From NCBI GenBank assembly GCA_000499405.2, contig HG738140.1:10567560-10631559 (forward strand): 64,000 nt of DNA, written 5' to 3'. Source of the DNA: Onchocerca volvulus. Lineage: Eukaryota; Nematoda; Chromadorea; Rhabditida; Onchocercidae. The notes below the pieces were generated by a model. It was not told the origin of the DNA and did not search any database. It saw nothing but the letters and a program-made list of their open reading frames with translations. Position 1 is the stretch's first letter. The number at the start of each line of letters is the position of its first letter. Shown piece by piece: positions 1 through 12,200 of this stretch. The position numbers and the translations under genes are program-made.

Positions 1-124
1 CAATAAGAAAAAATCAATGGAGGATCTTTTTTTTTTTGTTTGAAATTACGGAATAGTGATTTTTCGTTTAATGTTATAAGTAATTATTGGATAAGATCCA
101 GGCAATGAACTCTGCGTTATTCTT

Positions 125-240
125 TCTTTTATCGCTCGTAGAGAAGAATACTGCTGAATTGTCGCATTGTTGCGACTGCTGCATCGCTTTGAACTCCAAA
201 CTGTTGCTATGTCGCGTTGGTGTAAGAAGTGAGTTTTGTC
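125..240. repeat. Diverged dispersed repeat, copy A
   Basis: The stretch beginning CTCGTAGAGAAGAATACTGC resembles by eye the stretch near 11573-11690 inside a fusogen intron, which begins CTCGTAGAAAAGATTACTGC. Similarity is clear over about 40 bases and then weakens, although a GAACT..(C)TATGTC segment also recurs. Its relative GC- and CpG-richness (GTCGC, TTGCGAC) stands out from the surroundings. It is probably an old low-copy repeat; I cannot name a family. Confidence 0.35.
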
Positions 241-856
241 ATGAAATAGTTTGAAACACGCAACTATTGGCTCTCTGTTCGACTCATCTCTTATGCAAAT
301 GGAAAAAAATAAAAATAAGAACGGATTATAAATAGTTTGTGCCCTATCTGTCCGGCATTTTCAGCATTAACCATAGCTTTTGTTTGAAACAGAAATGTTC
401 TGCATCTTACTGAAATCATTTATCAAATTTCTACGATTAAATTAATTAGGAATTAACGGAAGCAGATTATTAGTCTAATTTAGTGTTAAAGTCAGGCAGA
501 GCAGAAGAATTTTTCTGGAATATTCAGATGTTGGTCAACTTAGTTAAGTTTTACAACATCAACTTATCTTCCGTTCATTACTTTTATTGTTTTAAAATGC
601 TGACACATCAAATTTAACTTCAACATGCCATTATTGCAAAATTATTATTATCATCGAAAGTTTTTACCACTTACTCTTCATTTTTAAGCAACTCAAGAGA
701 ATTTGAAAAACTTATCAAAGTCGCAATTAAAAAAAATTAGTTTCTCGGAAATCAATATTCGAATCAAGTAACTCCTTTTGTGTTTGAACAATTAGGACTA
801 TACATTAGTGACATACTTTTTAATTATAATATTTTTGATGGATCCAGTCTCTTACC

Positions 857-960
857 TCTTGTTTTTAAGTTCGTAATTTAGTTTCTTATCCCTTGTTTTC
901 AAGTTCATTGCTCATCGGCCCTTATTTTGTTTTTTGTTTTTAAGTTCCGTTGCTCATTTC
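857..960. repeat. Degenerate tandem repeat, T-rich unit
   Basis: Three imperfect copies of a unit like CTTGTTTTTAAGTTCNTTGCTCAT lie at roughly 857-880, 890-916 and 928-958. Spacing is about 33-40 bases and divergence is moderate. There is no coding potential. Confidence 0.5.
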
Positions 961-3832
961 TTTGATTTATTAGTTCAGACGAATTAGGCATATTATTCCT
1001 TGTCTTTATTAGTTTAACATTTTGATATCTCTGGATTCGTAAATTTGGACTGAAGGATCAATTTTGTTCTATTCGTTGAAATTGAAATATATCTGAAATA
1101 ACAATCCAAATCGAAAATTGAACTAGTCCTATAGGCTTGAACTATATTGAAACTAAAATTGATCACAAATTGCGTTTTAGAAAAGTCCAATTATTTTACA
1201 ATAATGATTGAAATTGCTTTGGCTATACAGATGGCAGTGGTGAATTGAGTATTCAATTCTCTGTTCCACCCAGTTTCTTTTTTATTCCAGTAGGCTATCT
1301 AAAATTCACATATGGTAACGCTAAATTGAGCTTTTTTCATTACTCTATTTAAATAAAGTATTGCGAAATAAATTACTCGTTGCTTGCCTTTTTTTAATTT
1401 TAATAATGGTTTTTATTTGTGGTAATCACTTGGTAACATAGCCACTTCAAAGAAAAATTTATTGCTCTGTGAAAATAAAATGAAAATTTTCTCTCTTTTG
1501 AATATGTATGGTCCATAAGTGACCATCAAACAAATTTATTTTTTAATGGTCAATTTTTATCGGAAGTTTTTGAGATTCAGGAAACTGTCTAAATTTTTCT
1601 GCCCTAAAATCTACACGCCATTGGTAAGAATTTAAATTCTTTGATCCGAGCCTGTTTCTTCAATACTGCTATTGCTTTTTATTCGTTGGAATGCTTAAAG
1701 AATAGATAATATCGAATTGTAAATTTTCAATTATGTCTGAGAAAACTGTTAATCAAATATTTCTAACGAGCACATGAATAATACATTTAGTTTCATTTGA
1801 AGGAAATGTGCCTTTAGTTTGATAAAATTTCAAGTAAAATATTAAATTAAGTATTGATTTATTTTAAATATTGATATTATATCTCATAAGATAGATATAT
1901 ATGAACATTATATCTCAAAAACAAAAACATAAAGCATATGTGAAAATTATATCTCATTTTATAACAAATATTCTTGAAATATTCATTTTTCTGCAGTATT
2001 TCTGATTCATGTAAAGAATTTCTTTAAAAGGCAAGAATTTTTAATGAAATATTTCGATGGCAGTTGAAATCGATAACACGAGTTTTTTTCTATTGCGAAA
2101 CCTTTTTTAACTCAAAGAGAATTTGAAAAAAGTGAGAAATTGAGAAAAATATTTTTCATTTTTTTATTGTTGGAAAGATTAGATTTGAATTGAGTATGAC
2201 GGGACACAAATTTAATAATAACAAAAGAAGAAGAGATCGAAAAAAGGACAGAAATGAAATGTCTAGACCATGGCTTTGAAGAGTTGTCTTAGGCAAGATC
2301 AACAATTCATTTCTTGTTTCATTTCTCGAGATAATGTTGCATAGCTTTCGTCAGAATTTGTCTTGGCCATCATTGTAAAAGCCATACACGCTTGTTTAAT
2401 TATTTATCGATTAGACAATAAGATAGAATATTTAGTTTCAAAATGCTTGACATTCGTTAGCGGCATGTTTGGCATGAGCCAGAATAATAACAACTCTATC
2501 CTATCATCTAAAACGAGAATTAAATTATTAAATTTTATTCCTGAATAAATAATGTCTTCTTGAATATTTACCGCAATTGTCTTTACCAGAAGTTTAAAAA
2601 AACATTAATTTACGCTGAGAAAATTATTTGCTGCTAGAGGCGTAAAATTATCTACAAAATTTAGCTCTAATTCATACAGAAATTCAGATATATTTTTATT
2701 TCATTTCTATCAAAGTTTGTCAGCTGACTCCTTCTGAAACTTTAATGAAAATAAATTCCATCCACCCCAAGGAATATGAGGAAATTGCGAGAAATTGGAA
2801 ATTGCTTTGCACTCATTTCCATTCTCTCAATCAATGCATGTTCCTACTTGTCCATCGCCTTGTTTATTATATTCATTCGTTTTTCAAGTTTTGAATTTAA
2901 AAATGACTCTTTCTTTGAAAGAAAAAAAACTTTATTTAACTGAATTCTGAATCAGTCATTCAGAACAACAATGAATCCTAGAAATGTCACCTGAAAAAAA
3001 GAATGGGACTTTTGTTGCTTATGAAATCAGTTAAAGAATATTACAAATTTTAATTGCTTTTAATTTCATTTCATATTTCAGGATATTCAGAAATAAAGAA
3101 AATAATTTAGAGGAGGCAATGTTTTTTCTGATTTGAAAATGTCGGAGAATGAAATTATAAAGTAAGACTAATAGCTGAGTTACTAATGTAAACATCATCA
3201 TTAAGTATTATTTTAACGAAATGAATCCTTCATTTTCTTTAAAGCTCTTCTAATTCGTGAAATTCAACGTGAATCTTTATCATTTATCTTGTTCAATGAC
3301 ATCGACGAAAAAATTTCAGATATTTTGACTAACTTGGTTTCTTTGTCACATTTTTTGATTTTTTCTCTCCTCCATCAGCGAATCTTTTTATCTTTCTTGA
3401 ACAGGATTCAACAAATTTATTTGCATAATGCAAATTCCATTATTTAAAAAAAGAAAAAAAATAAAAGAAAAGCGATGGAAAGGAGAATATAGAAAATAAA
3501 TCTTGGATTTTAAGTTTTTCCTTTTTTCTTCCTACTTTTTTCATTTTTTTTTCTTTAACTCCAGAAAATTTAGCACAGAAAAAATAGTTATTGAGACTAT
3601 TGCTCCCGACATCACTTTGATTCTAAACAATTAACAATATCTGCTATTAAAAAAAAAACAAAAAAGAAACAATCTAAAACACTTCAGGGTCATTAATGTA
3701 TAGAATTTTGCTTTATAGATAATTTTTTAGATTTTCAGAATTTTGTTTTAAGCCTAAATTAAAAAATTTCTAAATCTGCGAATTCATTGAAGAGAAAGAT
3801 TTGAATTCTTCCGAAGAAATAAATATAGAAGG

Positions 3833-5608
3833 ATGTGTATCAGAATTTTTCGCACTATTCGAGATGGCTTATTTTCACTTTTTGTCTCTAGCAGCTTGCA
3901 AGACGCGGAAGCATTGACAAAAGAAGAGAAAAAGATGTTGGTGAAAACTTGGCCCAAGTAAGCTTCACGGATTTTCAGGAAAAGAAGCATTTCAAGAATT
4001 GTTGCTTTAAAAAAATTAGAAATTCGTTTTGTCAGTTTTAAATTTGACGCTAATAACGAATGCTTCATTTGAGCTTCGATTCGATTTTTCTTCATTTTGT
4101 ATCGAAATTCCATTTCAGTCTGAAAGAAAAAACTCCTAATATGTTCCTAAGAGCTTGGATAAAATCAGCACAAATGAGTGTCAATATCAGAGTTCGTTTT
4201 CTGGTTTTTTCAGAAATTTTAAAAAAGTTTGAGCAACAAAATAACTTTAGAAATTATAATGCCTGAATGTTGCACAAGACCAATTTCATTAAATTTATCG
4301 ACGATGGAAAAAATCAAAATAATAGAATGCAATAATAATAATATAATTATTTGGTTCAAATCTAATTCCAATTGATTCATGAACTATTTTAATACGAGAA
4401 TAAGTAAGAAACTTACTTGTTCTCGAATTAAAATAGTTTGTGATGAAACAAGTTGTAATCGTTTATTTTGCAGAAAGCAACAGGTCTACGAGAAGATGAA
4501 GAACCAGAAACTAATGAAAAATTCCTTTCACTATCGCCTTTTCTTGAAAATTTTGTCGATAAACTTATCATCGAATTTCGTTGCAATGATGATAAGATAA
4601 GTCAATTTCGAAAGTTTTCTGTGAATAACAAAAGCTGGAGAATTTGTGATAGAAATCTCAGTCTACTTGAGAATAAAATGATGCAATTTAAAACAAAAAA
4701 AAAAAAAAGCAACAGTTTTAATAACTGCTATACAAAGCCTTTGAGAGTTACGACTTTCGAAAGACTTCAGCATACTTTTTTTTAATTATTGAGTTTTATA
4801 TTTATTTTTTTGTTTACTTTTTTGTGATTTTTCGTTGACTAATCAACAAGTAGATCACACTTCGACGAATTCGGATTCAAAAGAAAATTAGTTGTCAATT
4901 TGTAAATTTTTCGAAATCGATTGGAATATTTCCTTGTTCCACTGGTGAATGATAAATGTATTAACAATAGTTTTTCCCACATTCCCAAAAATCTAAATTC
5001 TGGAAATGATTAAACAAATGCCGATAAAATTACGGAAGTTTGTTTTTTTTAAGATTAATATGCAAATAATGTTCAAATTAAAATAATTCCAATTATCATA
5101 TCCTTTTACTCATTAACAATTTTTTAGGTAGCAGAGGCATGCCGCAAACTTGGTGCCAGGCATGTACTTATTGAAAACTTCCATATGAATTTCTGGGACA
5201 TTTTTCTGGTAAGAATTGTTATCACAGAACTGTCCTAAACATCGATAGAAGCATTGTCATTTCTGAAAAAATCGCATTTTACTCTCTATTTTTCTCTTTT
5301 TTTTTTCTTCGTTAGCTAATTTATTATTTGGTATGCATCTTTTGATTAATTTGTCATCTAAAATTTCACCATTCATTTTCGAAAATATTAGTCATTAAGA
5401 GAAAGAGAGATCTCAAAATATGAAATACCTTATTTTGCAGGGTAATTTGATTCAAATTATCATCGATACACATTCGGAACGAAATCAGCAAGAAATTGCA
5501 GTAGTTTGCGAAAAATTTTGTTCTTTCTTTGTCAATTTTATGCGTGATGGATATAAAAAGCGATTACAGGAAGAAATAAGTGGTCGTAGACGCATGAACG
5601 TTGGATGA
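3833..5608 (+). CDS. Nematode-type globin, five exons
   Basis: This is a heme-binding globin-fold protein, probably a cytosolic oxygen-, NO- or redox-sensing globin of the nematode neuroglobin-like class. Exons are about 3833-3957, 4119-4191, 4474-4600 (or to 4623), 5128 (or 5135)-5208 and 5441-5608, with compatible phases. The A helix follows a basic N-terminal extension (MCIRIFRTIRDG), with LTKEEKKMLVKTWPK as its core. The E region is FLSLSPFLENFVDKL. The F region is CRKLGARHV, whose His should be the proximal F8 ligand. The G/H helices end GYKKRLQEEISGRRRMNVG. By hand alignment E7 is Leu rather than His or Gln, and no clear CD1 Phe is visible. The exon 3/4 junction is ambiguous: donor at 4601 with acceptor at 5134 gives neuroglobin-like E-F spacing, while the other choice adds about nine residues. 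A poly(A) signal AATAAA lies at 5761. The gene converges on the fusogen gene. Confidence 0.8.
4382..4438. repeat. Near-perfect inverted repeat in a globin intron
   Basis: The left arm (4382-4408, beginning AACTATTTTAAT and ending AAGTAAG) is followed by a 3-base spacer and an almost exact reverse complement at 4412-4438, with about two mismatches over 27 bases. It lies in the second globin intron (4192-4473), close to the acceptor of exon 3. It would form a snap-back hairpin in either strand's RNA or extrude as a cruciform. Confidence 0.85.
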
Positions 5609-8600
5609 CTTGTTCCCCAAATCTATTATCAGAATACTGGAATTCAAAATTTATCATATAGTTTATTGTTTTCAATCCTCATTTTAATATCATAAGTCAA
5701 TTTAAAAATACATCCTTTTAAGACTTGGACCACCTTTTCAGAAGTGTTCTTGAATTGTCTAATAAAATTGTTAATAAGAAAACAAAAGGGAAGATTTTGC
5801 TAAGCATTTTACAAAATTATATTTTTTATTTATCAGCTTGGAAGATTCTGGTGCAAAAAGCACGTCAAGAATCAAATCTGATTCATATTATTCGGTTTTT
5901 GGAGAAATACATTTAAAAGTTGCCATTTTTTTTTTTAAATCTCTAAATTGAGTATTGAATATTTTTCGTATCGATTTTATAATTTAAATTCAGAGTTTAA
6001 GTCAGGACGTTCAGCATGAAAGTTTATTATATAATTCTTTATTTCTCACTTTTTTCAACCGAGATTTTTTTTATTTGTTTGAAGTCTTTTCACACTTTTC
6101 ATTTCTTTCAACGCAAATTCTCATAACACATAATTTTATTAAAAGCTTTTACCACACTGAATTATAAATTAGAATTTCCTTTTGTCTTTTATGATTTTTA
6201 TAGCGATTGAAGCAAACATGTCTGCAGCCATCTTTTTTTTCTTGTTTAAAACTTTGAATTTTATGCAAGAATAGAGGACAACGAATGTCATTGATTTTTC
6301 AAAAATGACAATATCAAATATTCTACAAACATTAAAAATTGATTTGTTTGATGGATTTACGAATTTTTAAAAATTTTTTTATGATAAAATCTATTCAAGT
6401 TGACATTTTATTGTTGATATCAATAAATGAATACCAGTGATATTCTTAATTTTACTCGGTGCAAATTTTCATTCAAATTTTGTTCATCAATGAATAAGTA
6501 AACGAAGATGATGAAGCCAACAAGAGCATATTCAGGCAAGTTTAAATTTGAAATCAGCCGATTTTTTTGGATTAATTGCAAGTGAAATATCAGAAGATCG
6601 TGGAAGAAAAAGCTTATCTTTCATTGCATGAATACTCATTGATATTTATCGTAAAACTTTGTTTATCAATTGGCCAACAAGCAGTACTCTTAATTGCAAC
6701 GAATTTTATTTATTTCATCTCTCCATGATTAATTTGCAATTTCCGCTTCATTTACTGCTTAAGCATTCACATTTTATTATTGCGCTTGCGTGCATTGCAT
6801 TACTCATTTATATTGTTAGTATATGCGTGCATGAGAAATTCATCATTGCATTTCCTGGAAATGTGATGATGGATTGCATTAAGCAGCATTTAGTTCCGTT
6901 TGTGCATCACTATTCAGTAAAGATTCATTTAATTCTTTCTGCATTTAATGATGTAGGAGAGGAAGATAGAAAAAAATGATTCAAATGTTGCTTATATTTC
7001 ATTTCAATTTAGTAACCAATTCGCTAAATTTGTTGGTAATTTTTTGTTGGGAAAGAGACATTAGCTGAAAAGTACTCAAAATTTGCTAATGAATGCAATA
7101 GTACCTTTGAAAATAAAAGTAAACCTATTTCCAGTTGTCAGGACGCTAATTAATTTCTATGCTAATCATTTTTATCTACTATGAAGATAAGAAAAGATCT
7201 GAAAAAATGATCCAGCAATTCCATGAACGTTTGATAAATAATTTTCTAGGATACTCCACTTCATCATAGCGCAATATAGAAAGTCTTTTTGGTCTTCTAA
7301 GTCACAGCTAAGAATTTTCAACACTTTTTTTTCACGAGAAAAAATGCAATTTATATAGGTCAAATATCAATTAAAATCACATCAAACTGTCAAGTAAAGG
7401 TATGAGAAAGTGATAGAATCAAATGAGAAATTGAAGAATTTTCTAAAAATAAAATAATAAGGTAAAATATAATGGATTACTGTTATTATTTAATCTTATA
7501 GAATTAATATTCATTGATGATACCAACAAATTATTATCCATCACAAACAAATTTGGCTAACAAAATTGGCTCATTGGACATCTTTTGGATGCATTTTTTC
7601 TAAAGTAAAATTATTATTTTATCAGAACATTTATGCCTCACAGTCTCAAACAAAATAGGCTTGAAATGTGGTCTAATCAAAATTGAAATTTCGATTGTGA
7701 TTTCCAGAATGCTAAACTGCTCATAGAATGATATAGAATGATACGTTAATTTAGTCAAATTAACAAGATCCAATTAAATTGAAAATTTCAGGTCAAAATT
7801 ATGTTTAAATATATGAAGAATATCAATTTAATCGAAAAATTCGCCTGAATTTCATGTATCTCGAAGCTATGTCTGAAGCCTTGAATTACTTTTAATACTT
7901 CGATAGAAGAATTGGAATAATTTCAGTTTTGGGGTGAAGAATTAAAATAAAATGCAACGTCATCAATTAGTCATTCCAGTTGATTGATCAATCAAATTTG
8001 TGAATCAAATATTATAGACAGTACTGTAAATAAAAGTCTATCATATGACTACTTCAAAAACAATAATTCACAATCCTTAATATGTCAGGTCGAATTCCAA
8101 AAAGTGTTGTCTTCACTGAAGTGGAAACTATCATTTCTATTATTATGATTGTTGTTATCCTTTTTTATTATTATTTGTTATTATTGTTGTTGTGTTTCAA
8201 AATAACCAAAATTTATTAAGAATTCCGCTATGATTGCAGCTTCACTTCACATATGTTAAAAAAAAATTGCTTCCGTCAATCTCAAATGCGGAATTTCATA
8301 AAAATTTCAAAATTGCAGATCAGAGAAAAAAATACTTTTATCTGAGATTAAAGAAAATCCAAAATCAAATGCAGTTTGAAATTTAGCTGATTTCTTCTGA
8401 TAAGTTAGAGAAAATGAAGTTTTCATTTATTGCATTTGACAACACTTGAATGATTCTTCATTAATATGCATAAAATTTTTCACTTTATACTGCTCAGCAG
8501 TTACTTACCAAAGCAAAGCTAATAAGTGATACTTTTGAAATTTTATCGTCACTTGATGATTAAAAAATGGTAATGAGTTGTTAAATAAGAAACGTATTTA

Positions 8601-9234
8601 TTTTGAGTTAGAGAACTAATTACTTTTTGGTTCAGCTTTTCAATGATAGAAAATATTTCATATCATTTTGAAAATTTATGAAAAAATTTTGCAAAGAAAA
8701 AGAAAATATCTTTGGTATAATTTTTTATACAATCATAAGAAAAAAACAGGCACTTTAAAAAATCACAGATGATGACATGGAGAGCATTATGAACAGTTAC
8801 ACAATAATTACCCGCAATTAATATCACATTAAATACGTAGTAGATATTTTCCAATTTATCCATAGAAAATATATTATATGCCAGCTTACATTTTATTTCC
8901 AGTTTGAAAGCTGGCATAGACAGTAAAATGTATTTTTTATTCACACCTGAAGCATTTTCCCGCTTTGAAAATCAAATCAGCAAAATCAATAAATTTGATC
9001 GTTTAGAGAAAATGAATTAAGGATGATCACCCGAAATATAAAGTCTAAAGCGTAGAAAGCCAAGTTTTTTCTGGAAAAATTTTCAAGTTTTACATATAAA
9101 TTGCAATAAATATTTGAAAAGAGAGTTCATTAGAAATTTAGTTCGAAAGTGCTTATTTCAAAATTTCAAAATTCACGAAAAAATTCTCCGCTTCTTTTTC
9201 TACGTTGAAATTTAATGCTGATTTGCTTCACATC
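5609..9234. other. Convergent intergenic region, no gene recognised
   Basis: This lies between the 3' ends of the globin gene (+) and the fusogen gene (-). It contains the globin poly(A) signal AATAAA at 5761-5766. The longest ORFs (6659-6979 + and 8663-8944 -) are about 100 codons, expected by chance at this base composition, and are unlike known families. I see no repeat array or RNA gene. Confidence 0.6.
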
Positions 9235-12200
9235 TTAATGATGTTGTGCGTTCTTCGATTTACACCTTGGCGAATTAAAGCTACAGCATGATGAACTCGT
9301 TGAAAAGCAAAAAGCACATCTATAACATGGTATTAGACATCTGGTCAATACGAAATAAATAATAAGCAGTAAAATTATATAAACAATTACATCGGTAATC
9401 ATCATAACAAAATTTGAAATAGATGAAATACCATTAGCCCAATTTATAGGATTGAAATTACTCAAAAAACCTCCCATCGTTAATTTGTTACATTCTGGAC
9501 AATGACCAGCAATTTCTCGCCAAGTATTTTCGAGCAAATTGATCTGTAATTAATTATCAATTAAAAAACAGCACTGAGTTCGTGCAAAACTGAATAATTC
9601 GTACCAGTAATAACACTTTTTATTATCACAGCATCGTTGTAATGAGCCAATAACTATCGTTAATTAGCAATATACTAATACATTGAGACAGTCAGAACTG
9701 AAATTACCTCCAAAGCGACTTCTTTGAATGCAATTATTCTACAGATTTCTTGTTCATTGGAATCGTTATCAGCATGAAGACAAATCATTCGATCCCCGCC
9801 ATCGATAAGAGCTGGTAGTGGCACAATGAGAGTTTTGTTGGTATTCCGCACATCACCGATGTAAGTTGTGAAGCTGAAATCACCGCATACATATTAATTT
9901 CTTAATAAGATTTTCCATGTACATTCATTAGATGCCACTTTCTCACTGTTCATTAATTTTTGAAAACTTATATTTGCCCCCACTTCTGAAATCTAAGGCT
10001 CGAAGACCTATGCACATGAATTTCTGTGCAACAACTTTGATTTTGATTGTTTTGATGCATAAAAAATTTTACTTCGCGTTTATTCTGAGTGAAAAACTTA
10101 CTGAAATTCATCACTGCTGCTCTTATCCGTCGACATTTTAACGGTACCATGTATAATGCCAGTAGCATTGTAAACAGTCAAGTTAAAGAAGCGGTTTGAT
10201 TTAAAATCAACAATTATAGTACCCGAAAAATCGTCCATTTTGGAAAAGTCATGCACAAATGATAAACCATATTTCTCTTCATGAAGCTGGAATTTTAGTT
10301 TTAATTTCTTAATTACAATAATTCGAATTTCAATGATTATTTCGAAATGACAAAAATTTTATGAGATTGAGAAATTGACATACTTGTAGGACAACTTCTA
10401 CATTAGTTCCCTCAGAATGTGTCACCACAACATGACGTCCAGAACCATTAACAACTTTAGCACTTCGTATCCATGGATAGATTCGTTTTACAGCTGCTTC
10501 CAACGCAAAACGTTCCGGATTCTGCAACAATATCTAATCCATAAGTAATACTTTTTGTTGCATTCATATTCAATCGAATTCTTGATGGTCATTTGAATTC
10601 TGCAGTTTCGATAATGAATAAATTCAAGCTGTCGTAGATTTTTTTTCGAAATGCATGACTCATTTCAATTAAATCTTACAAAAATCTAAACCCAAATCAA
10701 TTACTACTTTTTACTATATTCAAATCAGCCAAGTTTCTTAATTTAATGCATTTTTGCCGATATCCTAAATTACAACGTAATCAAATAATGTGTTTTTAAA
10801 TAACATTCGACTTATGCCTCAGTTCAAGCAATATTTTGGAGTTTTGAAAAATAGGAAGTTGCAAACCTCGGGATCATTATAATCAACATAGTGATGAGCA
10901 TCAAGGAAACTCTGTGATTTTTGATCTTTACAATTTTCTACCTTCGCCAAGTGTATCTTTTGTATTTTAACTTTTCCATTTCGTATTACGAAATGTCCCA
11001 ATGTATCCTTACGAAACCATCCCAGTTTCTCGAAACTGCAAAATCATATTCACAAAGAAGGAAATTCAAATTCCCTCAGTTATCAAATTTCCCATTTTAT
11101 AGGAAGCCTAGATTTCCGAATTTGTCATTATGTAAAACGCACTTATTTTCATTGATCTCATTAATTATTTGTTGTCGCAATTCATCCATTTCACTGTCAG
11201 GATTATTTGCTGCGAAATACATACCAGTTTCCAGCTGATGACTAGCTCGTCCACCTGCACTTACTCCTAATTCCAATCTTCGCCATCTAAATTTTGATTC
11301 GTAAAATTTGGAAGTTAACAATAAGAAGTGTTTAAAAAATCATTCAGAAAAAAATTCGAATTGAATGAATATATAAATAGATGATAATTAAAATAATTTC
11401 ATGCAGAATAAAAAATACTCTCACAAATTCGTCTATCCGTCAGGAAAGTAATTTTGTGAAAGAGACGATTTCTGTTCGAAGAAGGGACTTATTAATAGAC
11501 GGAACAGTTACGAACAAACAATTATCCGAGAATATCCAAGTAAATTTCTCTGAATATTTTTTCATTTGTCACTCGTAGAAAAGATTACTGCTCCTTGATT
11601 GTCGATTATTGTGCTGATTCGAGTTGAACTATCGCCATGTCAACACAAGAATTCCGAACTCTTGTAGAAAAGTGATTCTGTTCTTTAATTTCTTCAAATC
11701 CTTTCGGGGCTCCTCCTTATCTCCTGATCTCCAGTATATCGCTTCATGATAGTCAACCTCACTATGTTTATCTGTTGATCGTAGCGTTTTGGCGGGAAAC
11801 ATTCTTCTCTTTTATTAGCAAACATAGTTCTCCTTTTGGTGGTAAACATATTTATCGTTTTGGCGGTAAATATGTTTATCAGCTTGTTCGTCTACTTGAA
11901 AAATAGTCCAACAAGTCTTTTTGACCTTTAATACTCCTTACTTATAATGAGTCATTTTTTGGATTTTTCCTACGAAAGCTACTGATTTGAAATACCTGTC
12001 CAAATAGAGCCACTGTGTCAGACCATCAATTTCAATTCGGATAATATTTTTGTCTTTTTCAATCCATCGACCAGCTGTATAATCATAAGCAACATATTTG
12101 AAAATGACGAATGTTGTCGGTTGCTCCAACTTTATGGCCGTATAAGATTTGTTTTGGTATGGTGTGAAATTTACCTTAAAGTAAATTCATTGCGGATAAA

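Larger units (their letters stand above)
1..3832. other. Intergenic sequence, no gene recognised
   Basis: This AT-rich stretch precedes the globin gene. All ORFs on both strands are short (61 codons or fewer, such as the one at 2363-2548 +) and resemble no family I know. It holds a diverged repeat copy near 125-240 and a degenerate T-rich tandem array at 857-960, listed separately. The last few hundred bases may include the globin promoter, but I see no TATA or other motif that I can defend. Confidence 0.6.

Noticed and set aside
4352..4375. GGTTCAAATC word suggesting a tRNA T-loop
   Set aside because: The flanks are AT repeats and cannot form acceptor, D or anticodon stems.
6659..6979. 106-codon + strand ORF between globin and fusogen
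   Set aside because: This length is expected by chance in 64 kb of AT-rich DNA read in six frames. No domain, splice partner or family resemblance was found.
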